A stretch of 64,000 nucleotides of DNA, from the NCBI RefSeq assembly GCF_009905375.1, contig NW_027420023.1, positions 1 through 64,000 on the forward strand, in the 5' to 3' direction. How positions within the stretch are numbered: position 1 is the stretch's first letter; every line of letters starts with the position of its first letter. Shown here piece by piece: positions 46,901 through 55,236 of the stretch. A program made the position numbers and the translations under genes. The stretch is from Apium graveolens (taxonomy: Eukaryota; Streptophyta; Magnoliopsida; Apiales; Apiaceae). The notes under the pieces are model-generated. The model was not told the origin of the DNA, did no database searches, and saw nothing but the letters and a program-made list of their open reading frames with translations.

Positions 46901-47660
46901 AGGATTCACTAAAGCAAAACAGACTCAATCTTTGAAGACTATTTCAAGTGGTTTTGAAGCAAGAGTAGTTACTGGAAAGGAAGCTAGAGATAAAACTGGA
47001 TTGGGAAGTGCTGATGAAAGAAGAGTACACAACACTACCGATGATCCAACTTCCTTGAGTGAACCAGGTATTGGAGCAACTCCTGAGAGATTGAATCAAC
47101 TAGAATCTGTACAGATGGTTTACCATACCTATTTGAAAGAATACATCATGTTGTATTTCATGACAGATGGTAGGGTTTATCATATAAGACAAAATGCCAT
47201 TCCGTTGAAGTATTTTGAAGAATTGGAGCATGTATTGTTCTTACTTCAAGAGGATGACAGAATAACAGAGACTGCTGCAAACTACTTAAAGGAACAGATT
47301 CAGAGACAGAAAAGACTTTATTCTGTTAAGTCTGACAGCAGATATGTTCCAAAGTACAGAAATCACAATGGTGATGTTGTTGATATGAAGCCTAATACTG
47401 CACAGATCAGAACATATCTTGGTATTAAGGGGCTTGAATTCAATCTAGAGTCTAATAAAGCTTATGTCATAAGACTAGATCGGGAGTTGAGAAAAGCAAA
47501 GATTAATGATCTCAGAGCTGCAATATTTCAAACTGGTGAAGATACTGCAGAGCTTAAAGATGTCAAACGGAGAATGATTGATGAACTCAGATATGCTGAG
47601 AAATGTTTGTTGAAGAATTATCTCAGAACAACTCCTGACATCAGAGAGATCAGAAAATGA
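43953..47660 (+). CDS. ORF3 of C (1235 aa), intact retroelement protein of unknown function
   Basis: Begins MAPKDLIIDG. The N-terminal globular region (~1-235) includes FQVGDSSFVVTPGTVRRALHL and REWSFFFDCITKAFGN, alignable with B's ORF3. The middle ~240-1010 is low complexity: Ser/Thr/Pro-rich, basic KKRRI and RKYKKQR patches, acidic SDSEDQ, a helical stretch with PAGQEWTKEW (~615-740) containing coiled coil, Gln-rich TEKQQAQIDQIL, and a KGIVIKE motif (~880). The C-terminal globular region (~1050-1235) includes YLKEYIMLYFMTDGRVYHI and ends in charged helices. No signal peptide or clear transmembrane helix, so it is not an evident envelope despite lying in the env position. Open for 1235 codons in a young element, hence probably under constraint. 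Confidence 0.85.
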   Translation: MAPKDLIIDGAKFVPNNYAAILDHTEAPSELHFVQDLLAHSEVGYALTQPEFFSSQQVLRFWRTGVFDDGGNRGTPSIIFQVGDSSFVVTPGTVRRALHLPEDCTFSVPEDSALRELMAELGYEKSLTKLGQLKRANIRREWSFFFDCITKAFGNKCSNFDAIPILSQHIGYAIIHQTHFDFATGIIGFIGDRMTEDRDVVYFARFCQLIYTYCTAEPQLVSTQTPPFKVAKRYFNDLINADTKKSMVRQFQIPQSVKQILVNADPATYKSVYSNVQPTHHNQNPSTSVPTSHSTQPTLRTYLKSYLSTSQNAQPSSSAPTVKPTSSKPKRTKTVPQTSHKKRRITLRDESDSEDQIPSSEPMIDEAEKTTSQKDSAIGGSRLLKRLRRMTVPATPKESKSTRKYKKQRAQRPVSDDEEEAAKEGDQESLISQDKEFAPVTSSPSTPSQEPVSDKANSPSISLVDPGTSAEIDIQNLVVPEILFLEAPTANNPSTTPVTDAVQTPELSLTPSLHQDDDQILGEHQDMAVDQNLVSDQQLEDVEASIATHTVVLSEDTDSLSSDAANVGDTGEAATTVDADAAGPSGHTPPLTLPKSELLKEFVIRDAPVPWSETPAGQEWTKEWNSVSCVPNALHLAEHLTKADEMLNSDDFKTQLRVTALSTKHLQGLHSNTHAELHKIQENFIKQEQVWKLDKKKFFQPTIDRVAYIEKTQEKQQAQIDQILTNQASQQSQLTEIQTSVELLISLLLPADAKKGEKVIKSKCKTNKSLQGKDDGKDDQGNSGMGSGHSQGRRFTSRQASHRTSSDTGKRISSAAGKSISSDELLDLDEEMSRQLFLQENPGMDLESLKEEEARLKSEKVTSKSEASGKKLLPKPKGIVIKERIHTEETLARSQPQIDPRSKGKEKVGEPIKPYVPPEEEEITVGKDNLALTSRKVLKTTSDMAQVVQSQEIVSSDIQKKQVTSDSAQVNLISENKSKTLLPGFTKAKQTQSLKTISSGFEARVVTGKEARDKTGLGSADERRVHNTTDDPTSLSEPGIGATPERLNQLESVQMVYHTYLKEYIMLYFMTDGRVYHIRQNAIPLKYFEELEHVLFLLQEDDRITETAANYLKEQIQRQKRLYSVKSDSRYVPKYRNHNGDVVDMKPNTAQIRTYLGIKGLEFNLESNKAYVIRLDRELRKAKINDLRAAIFQTGEDTAELKDVKRRMIDELRYAEKCLLKNYLRTTPDIREIRK

Positions 47661-47867
47661 TGAAGCCAAGTCGAAGATCTACAACTGCTTAAATTCTGAT
47701 ATTTATACAGATTGAAGTTGTTATCAGAAGTTGAATTGGTAAAAACTTTAAGGACTGTAAGTTGTAGTTATCTTGTCTATTTCTCATGCATTTGTACTTA
47801 ATGTTTTTGACATCATCAAATATCTGTTTAACTTGTATATTTTGTTAATTTACAAGTTGGGGGAGAT
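47661..47867 (+). other. 3' UTR and polypurine tract of C
   Basis: No gene; ends in the plus-strand primer GTTGGGGGAGAT (about 47856-47867) flush with the LTR. Confidence 0.88.
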
Positions 47868-48466
47868 TGTTAGATATATTTGATAATGTCATGGCTAATA
47901 TGTTTTATGTTTAGATTTCAGATCTTATTTGAACAGAACAAATCAGTACTTAACTGATCAGTACTTATACTGGAAGTCAGAACTTAAGGGATATCAGTAC
48001 TTATGTCATCAGGAGATAGATATCAGAACTTAAGTGCTGAAGGATGATCAGATAAGGACAGTAGCTGATTAAAGTTAAGAAGATCAAGATAAACATAAGA
48101 AGAGATATGCATGAAGAAGGAATTCCGTGAAGAATGGAATACTTGGAATAGAAGATATCTGATTGATATATTTTAGGAAGCAGAATTATATTCCATATCA
48201 ATTAGCGAATATCTTGTAACTGTGTAGTATATAAACACAGAAATAGAGTTTACACTAGATGTGTTATCATTATCGAGAATATTATTTAATATAACTCTAG
48301 AAGCTCTCGTGATATTTTGTTCATCACTGAGAGATAACAGTTCCAGATTGTAACAAAGTTTATTGTTTAAATAAAGTTTGTTTTCTGTTACATAAGTTCT
48401 TGAAGTTTGATTTGATTGTAATAAACACTGTATTCACCCCCTCTACAGTGAAAGTGTGACCTAACA
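47868..48466 (+). repeat. 3' LTR of C (599 bp)
   Basis: Two differences from the 5' LTR seen by eye; followed by TTAAT target duplication and resumption of H's LTR. Confidence 0.97.
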
Positions 48467-48471
48467 TTAAT

Positions 48472-49159
48472 CTATTCAAATCTTGTCTTGTAGTCTCATC
48501 TATGTGATGAACTGTTGAAAACTCTTTATACTTTGAACAGTGGTAGTTCAAGTAGCTTTATAAATGATATAAGTGTAGTGAAGTATTTGGTAACTTCATC
48601 CCTTGTTTTTACTTATATCTAGTAAGTAATTATCTTACACTTGATAAAAGATTCTAGTAAGTATCCATTTAGATACTTATATTATTGTTATCACTATATA
48701 TTATCTTGTGAGCTGTAAGGCTCACTCTTGCTTTATTTCTTCATCACACAACAACAGTTAGGAAAGATGGCCAGACTCCAGCAGACCCAGCGCAAGCGCG
48801 TGGGAAGCGTCCCGCGTCTTCCCGATGATGTTGTAGCTGCTATAGCTGCAGAGGTAGATCTATTGTAGATCAGACCATCTACTTTTGAGAATCAATTATG
48901 TATAATTATAACTTGTGGCAGATAATGGCAATTAACTGTAAATTTATCAAGTAATCGTTTTGGGTTGTAATAACTTTTAAATTGTGGATTCAAAGACTTG
49001 TACTTATTTCAATTTCATCTCTGAGACTATAACGGGTTATGGTGTGTGTTAGTGTGGGGTCACCGCATAAGGTTATTATTATTAATTAAGTGAAGTGATA
49101 TTGTGGAAAGAAAGACCGTGACGACCCGGATCCCCGACCCCGGATCTGGGGGTGTTACA
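48472..49159 (+). repeat. 5' LTR of H, part 2
   Basis: Continues H's LTR after C and its TTAAT duplicate, ending GGGGGTGTTACA. Very similar to 58510-59196. Contains the hairpin 48800-48827 inside a short non-conserved frame starting MARLQQTQRK. Confidence 0.95.
48800..48827 (+). promoter_or_regulatory. Conserved hairpin in H's LTR
   Basis: GGGAAG stem paired with CTTCCC around a CGTCCCGCGT loop; equivalent of 29112-29139 in F with compensatory changes. Confidence 0.5.
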
Positions 49160-49163
49160 GAAA

Positions 49164-49175
49164 TGGTATCAGAGC
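49164..49175 (+). promoter_or_regulatory. Primer binding site of H (tRNA-iMet)
   Basis: TGGTATCAGAGC four bases after the 5' LTR. Confidence 0.94.
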
Positions 49176-49371
49176 CAAGCGTTATAAACCTCAGAGATGA
49201 TGCGACGATATAATAACAAACTCACAAAGATAATAAGAACTCTTGCCAAGTTCATGGTCGGACTACTTAAAGTAGTGCTGACAATTAAAACCCTTACGGG
49301 AACCCTTATAAGTATCATGATAGTAACTTAGCTCGTTTAATGTGTAGGCGCCTGAGATAGAGGACCCTGAG

Positions 49372-50085
49372 ATGTTCGAGCGTGAGCATGATGAGGCATT
49401 GCTAGATGTTGAGGATCGGGAGGAGCCTGAGATGGAGGAGGATGAGGAGGACCCCTCAGAGGAGTCAGAGACGGAGGTCATTGCTATTTCAGATGAGGAG
49501 GACCCCTCAGAGGAGTCAGAGACAGAGGTTATTGCTATTCCAGATGAGGAGGACCTGGATGAGGTCCCAATAGCTGAGGAGCGTGTTGGACCTATGGTAG
49601 TGTATGCTGGTACCCCATTACCCACACTTCCGGTGGTCAGAGCCCCTACCCCTCCACCACTATCCTGGATTCCCGATGATGACAGCTCAGAGACCCATAC
49701 TTCCGAGCCTAGGCAGACCGAGGAGGCACCCTCAGCGGCTCCGGATTCACCACCTCTTGACCCTGCCCACAGGCAGTCTTCGTTAGCACATGGATATGTT
49801 CAGGATGTTCTGAGGACCCGAGTGGCTGTTGCCGAGGGCCGACTGGATGAGGCCAGGAGGGAGTTGGATGCAGAGAGGGCGGGTAGGCGTACCCGAGCTT
49901 ATGAGACTAGGGCTTCTATACCCCGATCCTTGAGGAGGGAGCTTACGGGGATAGAGCTCACATCCCGAGCGAGGCTCAGATCGCTCCAGGGGGACAGGCA
50001 TGGTAGGATCTCCAGGCGGCAGGCCGACTATATCTTTCGTCGTGCGATGGAAAGGGTATGGGAGCTGACCCGCTCCGGTGTGTGA
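49372..50085 (+). CDS. Leader ORF of H upstream of gag (237 aa), unknown function
   Basis: Open ATG-to-TGA frame between PBS and gag, in the same frame as gag but separated by stops. The N-terminal third is strongly acidic with a perfect-looking tandem duplication of an 18-residue unit (EEDPSEESETEVIAI-SD). The middle is Pro/Ser-rich; the C-terminal ~90 residues are Arg-rich and helical (VAVAEGRLDEARRELDAERAGRR, AMERVWELTR), suggesting a coiled coil or a nucleic-acid-binding helix. It is intact while gag-pol has four stops. No known family recognised. Expression would need the genomic RNA's first AUG(s). Confidence 0.6.
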   Translation: MFEREHDEALLDVEDREEPEMEEDEEDPSEESETEVIAISDEEDPSEESETEVIAIPDEEDLDEVPIAEERVGPMVVYAGTPLPTLPVVRAPTPPPLSWIPDDDSSETHTSEPRQTEEAPSAAPDSPPLDPAHRQSSLAHGYVQDVLRTRVAVAEGRLDEARRELDAERAGRRTRAYETRASIPRSLRRELTGIELTSRARLRSLQGDRHGRISRRQADYIFRRAMERVWELTRSGV

Positions 50086-50493
50086 TTCAGGATTGAAGAT
50101 GGAATAGTCTAGTTGTCTAGTTAGCCGAGGCCTTAGTAAGACCCAATTTTCCGGGATAGTTGACTTGTATATAGCATCCCTTTTTCTGACTAGACAGATA
50201 GACTCTTGTGTATCACTTTTGGGACAGATGACTGTAGCACTGTTGTACTTTTGACCAGATCAAACTATGTATTTCTCGCATTATGTATATATTTGTTTCC
50301 TTTGGTTCAGTTCATTAGTGACGGGATCACTGTTTTTATCCTTATTATTACTGCACTTCGTATTAGAACTTTCTTAAAATAATAGAATTGCGATATACGT
50401 TCTCCCCATTATAAGAGCTGTGCAAGGCACAATGTTGTATATGATTGTGACCTAACGTTGAATTTCCCAATAATTTTTTTTATTATCAGAATC
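50086..50493 (+). other. Gap of H between leader ORF and gag
   Basis: AT-rich, no supported feature. Confidence 0.6.
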
Positions 50494-52182
50494 ATGCCGC
50501 CAAGAAAGATTGGAACTAGGGCGAACCCTGGATCTGAGGACCAGGGAAGCCATAACCAGGATGATAGGAACCAGGAACACAGTGAAGAGGAAGATGAGGA
50601 TTATGTGGAACAGGATGACTCCCTGTATGAAGAGGAAGAGGAAATATATGATGTTGAGGGATTTGAGATAGAGGCTGAAGAAGGAGAAACCGAGGTTGAG
50701 CAACCAGTACCAAACCCAGGCATGGATCCCATGGGCCAGTTCATGCAACTCCTAAGGCAGAATTTGGAACGTCAACCCAACCCACCCCCTCAAGGAAATA
50801 ACAATACTGTGGCAAACTCTTTCAGGGCTTTTAAGTCCCTTAAGCCCCCTGAGTTCCACGGATCAGCCGACCCAGTTGAGGCAAGGGCATGGTTAAAGGA
50901 AATGGAGAAATCCTTTGAGATTTTGAGTACTGATGAGGCACAGAAGACTGTATTTGCTACCTACCTTCTGAAAGGAGAAGCTAACTACTGGTGGGAGGCC
51001 AAGAAAAACATGGAGACAGATGCTATTATAACCTGGGAGAGATTTAGTCAGTTGTTTCTGGGAAAGTATTTCCTGAGGTTTATGGAAAACCAGATGGAGC
51101 TCAAGTTCTTGGAGCTAAAGCAGAATAACTTGTCTGTAGCAGAGTACGAAGCGAAATTTACTGAGTTATCAAGGTTTGTGCCGGAGTTTGTGAGCACCGA
51201 GGAAAAGAAAGCTAGGAGGTTTCAGCAGGGACTGAAACCGTGGATTCAGAATAGGGTGGCAATCCTTGAGCTTACGGACTATGCCACTCTGGTGCAAAAG
51301 GCAATGATTGTAGAAGTCGGAAGTGAACAGATGCAGAAGGAAAGAGAGAAGAAAGGAACAAAGAGGAAAAGTATGAGCATGGATGGAGGTTTCGCAAGAA
51401 GAAGCTTCCCAACTAGATTTAATCGAGGAGCAGTGTCCCTACCAGGAAGGAACACTGGGTTTAAGCGGCCAATGAGTGTGAGCGTGAGCCAGGGCGGCCA
51501 GAAGTCAAGAATGTCCTATTCCAACCAGTCTCGACCCCCATTCCCAGCCTGTAACATATGTGGAAGGAATCATACTGGGGAATGTAAAGGAAAGCCAGTA
51601 ACCTGCTTTAAGTGCGGTCGGGAAGGCCACTATTCCACTAAGTGCCCATCATCAACCCCTGCCGTCATTCCAACCACCACTTGTCATCAGTGTGGACGCC
51701 CAGGTCATTGGAAGAGGGAATGCCCAATGAACAAACCAGCAGCTTCGGGAGCAAGCAGGGCCGCTTCTAATAAGCCACCTACTGCGAGGACTTTCAACAT
51801 GACAGTCCAGGATGCTATGAAAGATTCAGATGTGATAGCAGGTACCCTTTCTCTAAATTCAGTCAGTGCAAATATTTTATTTGATTCGGGAGCAACTAAA
51901 TCTTTTATATCAAAGGACTTTGCGCGTAAGTTAAGACTTAAGGCTGAACCCTTGATAGAACCCTTGCAAGTAGAAATAGCCAATCATGAAATTATTCCTG
52001 TTAACCAGATTCACCCCGCCTGTGAGATAGGCATAGGGGAGCAATACTTTAGTGTTGATCTGATTCCTTTTAAATTAGGGGAGTTTGACGTAATTTTGGG
52101 AATGGACTGGCTATCTAGCAATGATGCTCAGATAGACTGTAAAGGGAAGAAAGTTAAGCTAAATATCCCAGGGAAGAAATAA
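50494..52182 (+). CDS. gag: Gag-protease of H
   Basis: Start at MPPRKIGTR (50494); an upstream in-frame ATG adds a hydrophobic 12-mer and is less likely. Acidic N-terminus, Retrotrans_gag core (FRAFKSLKPPEFHG, EARAWLKEMEKSFEI, YLLKGEANYWWEAK, FLELKQNNLSVAEYEAKF), basic region, then three Cys/His knuckles: CNICGRNHTGEC, CFKCGREGHYSTKC, CHQCGRPGHWKREC (residues ~353-415). Protease LFDSGATKSFIS (Asp ~465) and ILGMDWL. A TAA at 52180 in place of an expected Gln ends it; the same frame continues as pol. Confidence 0.94.
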   Translation: MPPRKIGTRANPGSEDQGSHNQDDRNQEHSEEEDEDYVEQDDSLYEEEEEIYDVEGFEIEAEEGETEVEQPVPNPGMDPMGQFMQLLRQNLERQPNPPPQGNNNTVANSFRAFKSLKPPEFHGSADPVEARAWLKEMEKSFEILSTDEAQKTVFATYLLKGEANYWWEAKKNMETDAIITWERFSQLFLGKYFLRFMENQMELKFLELKQNNLSVAEYEAKFTELSRFVPEFVSTEEKKARRFQQGLKPWIQNRVAILELTDYATLVQKAMIVEVGSEQMQKEREKKGTKRKSMSMDGGFARRSFPTRFNRGAVSLPGRNTGFKRPMSVSVSQGGQKSRMSYSNQSRPPFPACNICGRNHTGECKGKPVTCFKCGREGHYSTKCPSSTPAVIPTTTCHQCGRPGHWKRECPMNKPAASGASRAASNKPPTARTFNMTVQDAMKDSDVIAGTLSLNSVSANILFDSGATKSFISKDFARKLRLKAEPLIEPLQVEIANHEIIPVNQIHPACEIGIGEQYFSVDLIPFKLGEFDVILGMDWLSSNDAQIDCKGKKVKLNIPGKK

Positions 52183-54075
52183 GTTATATTTAGAGGAAAG
52201 AGGCAGACGCAGAAATTTTTGACTATGGCCCATGCCAGAAGGATGCTACGAAAAGGAAATGAGGCCTACCTAGCCTATGTGGTGGACATGCAGAAGGAGG
52301 TGCCCAACTTACAAGATATTCCAGTAGTCAACGAATTTGATGATGTATTCCCACAAGACCTTCCGGGATTACCACCCGATAGAGTGATTGAATTTGCTAT
52401 TGAGTTGGCCCCAGGGACGGCGCCAGTTTCAAAAGCACCTTACCGGTTAGCCCCGTTAGAAATGAAGGAATTAGCTATCCAATTGCAGGAACTCTTGGAT
52501 AAGGGTATGATAAGACCCAGTGTGTCTCCATGGGGAGCACCAGTTTTATTTGTTAAGAAGAAAGATGGGAGCATGAGGCTGTGCATAGACTATCGAGAGT
52601 TGAACAAGCTAACCATAAAGAACAGGTACCCATTACCTAGAATAGACGATCTGTTCGACCAGCTAAAGGATGTTGTTTATTTTTCCAAGATCGACCTGAG
52701 AACTGGATATCACCAACTAAAGATTAAACCCGAAGATATTTCCAAGACAGCGTTCCGTACCAGATATGGGCATTATGAGTTCTTGGTAATGTCCTTTGGA
52801 TTAACCAACACCCCAGCGGCTTTCATGGATTTAATGAATAGAGTATTTAAGAAGTACTTGGACAAATGTGTGATAGTTTTTATCGATGATATTTTGATCT
52901 ACTCAAGGACTGAGACAGAACATGCAGAGCATTTGAGGATAGCTCTAGGAATACTCAGAGAGGAACAGTTATATGCCAAATTCTCGAAGTGTGAATTCTG
53001 GCGGAATGAAGTACAGTTTTTAGGACATGTGATCAATAAAGAAGGAGTATTGGTCAACCCCTCCAAGATAGAGGCGGTCTCAAATTGGGAAAGGCCAACC
53101 ACACCCACAGAGGTAAGGAATTTTATAGGATTGGCCGGCTACTATCGTAGATTTGTACAGGACTTTGCGAAGATCGCAGCCCCTTTGACACGACTTACTC
53201 GTAAGACAGAGAAGTTTGAATGGACGGAGAAATGCGAGAACAGTTTTCAGGTTTTAAAGAAAAGGTTGATAACGGCTCCGGTATTGGCATTGCCGGACGG
53301 AAAAAGAGATTTTGTGATATATAGTGACGCGTCGCACAAAGGATTAGGATGTGTGCTTATACAGCATGGTAAAGTGATTGCGTATGCGTCGAGACAACTG
53401 AAGGAATACGAGGTTAGATATCCTACTCATGACCTTGAGCTCGCGGCAATAGTATTTGCCATAAAAATTTGGAGGCACTACTTGTATGGAGAGAAGTGAG
53501 AGATTTTCACAGACCATAAGAGCCTCAAATACATATTTACGCAGAAAGAGCTCAACATGCGCCAGAGGAGATGGTTAGAACTAATCAAGGACTATGATTG
53601 TGAGATTCTCTATCATCCAGGGAAAGCCAATGTGGTGGCTGATGCCCTTAGTAGAAAGGAAAGACTCAGAATGATAACGACTTCGGAAGAATTGATAAGG
53701 GATTTTGAGAGAATGGAAATAGAAGTAAAGGTAACCGGAACCGGAACTGAAAAGCTTTTTGAGATCTCAATGCAGCCAGAGTTATTGGAAAAGTTTAGAT
53801 TGTGCCAGGAGAAAATAATGAATGAAGGCAGAGAGTCAATGACTGGAGAAGAGATCCATACTGAGAAAGATGATAAAGGGATAATGAGGTACTCCTACCG
53901 GATTTGGGTTCCGAATGTTCAAGAGCTTAAAGATGAGATATTGGATGAAAGCCATAGTTCAAGGTATTCCATTCACCCGGGAAGTACCAAGATGTATAGG
54001 GATTTGAAGGAATATTACTGGTGGCCCAACATGAAGAGGGACGTAGCAGAATGGGTAAACAAATGTTTGACTTGT
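52183..54075 (+). pseudogene. pol: RT-RNase H and integrase N-terminus of H
   Basis: Same frame as gag. [66 protein letters not shown] (~52873-52905, catalytic DD). RNase [48 protein letters not shown]. Integrase finger: [11 protein letters not shown]... to CLTC. A TGA at 53497 (Cys codon in F's copy, TGC) interrupts RNase H, and a TAA follows CLTC at 54076. F's relic RNase H (30342-30635) is clearly homologous. Confidence 0.92.
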
Positions 54076-55203
54076 TAAAGGGTAAAAGCAGAGCACCAGA
54101 GACCTAGTGGACTCTTACGACCCCTGGAGATTCCCGAATGGAAATGGGAACAGATAGCGATGGATTTTGTTATAGGCTTGCCAAGGACGAAAGCCAATCA
54201 CTACGCCATTTGGGTAATTATAGACCGACTGACAAAGTCAGCTCATTTCATTCCTATCAATGAGAGATACACAGTCGATAGACTGGTGGACATTTACCTT
54301 AAGGAAATAGTGACGCGACATGGAGTCCTAGCGTCCATTGTCTCAGACCGAGACCCCAGGTTCAACTCCAGATTTTGAAGGAGCTTTCAGGAATGTGTGG
54401 GGACCAAGTTAAATATGAGTACCGCGTACCATCCCCAGACGGATGGGCAGAGTGAAAGGACCATCCAGACACTAGAGGATATGTTGAGAGTCTGTGCAAT
54501 AGACTTTAAAGGGAGTTGGGATGATCACTTGCCATTGATCGAGTTTTCTTATAACAATAGCTTTCATGCTAGCATCGGAATGCCGCCTTATGAGGCCCTG
54601 TACGGAAGAAGGTGTCGATCTCCCTTATACTGGGATGAAGTAGGAGAGCGGAAGATGCTCGGACCCGAAGTGGTCCAAAGGACCAAAGATATAATGGATC
54701 TTATCAGAGGGCGACTTGGAGCAGCCCAAGACAGACAGAAGAAATATGCAGACCTAGCCCGAAAGGACAAGGAATATGAAGTAGGGGACTTAGTACTGCT
54801 AAAGGTATCCCCTTGGAAGGGATTAATGAGGTTCGGAAGGAAAGGAAAACTAAGCCCAAGATACATTGGACCTTTTGAGATATTAAGACGGATTGGAAAG
54901 TTAGCTTACGAGCTAGCCTTACCCCCTAACTTGCAACAAGTTCATAATGTGTTCCATGTGTCAATGCTAAGGAAGTATCATTGGGATGCCAGACACATAG
55001 TGGAGTACGATCAGGTGGATATGCAGCCAGATCTAACTTACGTGGAGAAACCAGTAAGGATTATATATAAGAAGGAGCAGGTGCTTCAGAACAAAGTGAT
55101 CAAGCTAGTCAGAGTACTATGGCAGAATCATAATGTGGAAGAATCAACTTGGGAACTAGAGAGCACAATGCTAGAAAAGTACCCCCATTTGTTTTCTGTT
55201 TGA
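54076..55203 (+). pseudogene. pol: Integrase core and chromodomain-like C-terminus of H
   Basis: In frame with the preceding segment. Integrase DDE: MDFVIGLP (D), IVSDRDPRF (D), TDGQSERT (E). A TGA at 54376 sits where Trp is expected after NSRF. Then FHASIGMPPYEALYGRRC, the GPF(E) block LSPRYIGPFEIL with HNVFHVSMLRKY, and a terminal VLWQNHNVEESTWELE segment typical of the Tekay/Reina chromodomain tail; ends at TGA 55203. Over 50494-55203 the whole frame has 1570 codons, four nonsense codons and no frameshift. Confidence 0.9.
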
Positions 55204-55223
55204 TTCCGGGACGGAATCCTTTT

Positions 55224-55236
55224 AAGGAGGGGAGAC
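55224..55236 (+). promoter_or_regulatory. Polypurine tract of H
   Basis: AAGGAGGGGAGAC flush with the 3' LTR; the same in F at 61218-61230. Confidence 0.88.

Larger units (their letters stand above)
36309..48466 (+). mobile_element. Element C: complete young SIRE-like Ty1/copia retrotransposon (12,158 bp)
   Basis: LTR-PBS-gag-pol-spacer-small ORF-ORF3-PPT-LTR with a perfect TTAAT target duplication. The two 599-bp LTRs differ at only two positions that I can see (one near 36682/48241, one near 36797/48356). All three ORFs are open. Candidate autonomous element, except that it lacks the gag-pol intron of A. Confidence 0.96.

Noticed and set aside
43953..47660. Calling ORF3 an envelope gene
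   Set aside because: Position fits, but no signal peptide or transmembrane segment is visible; kept as unknown function.
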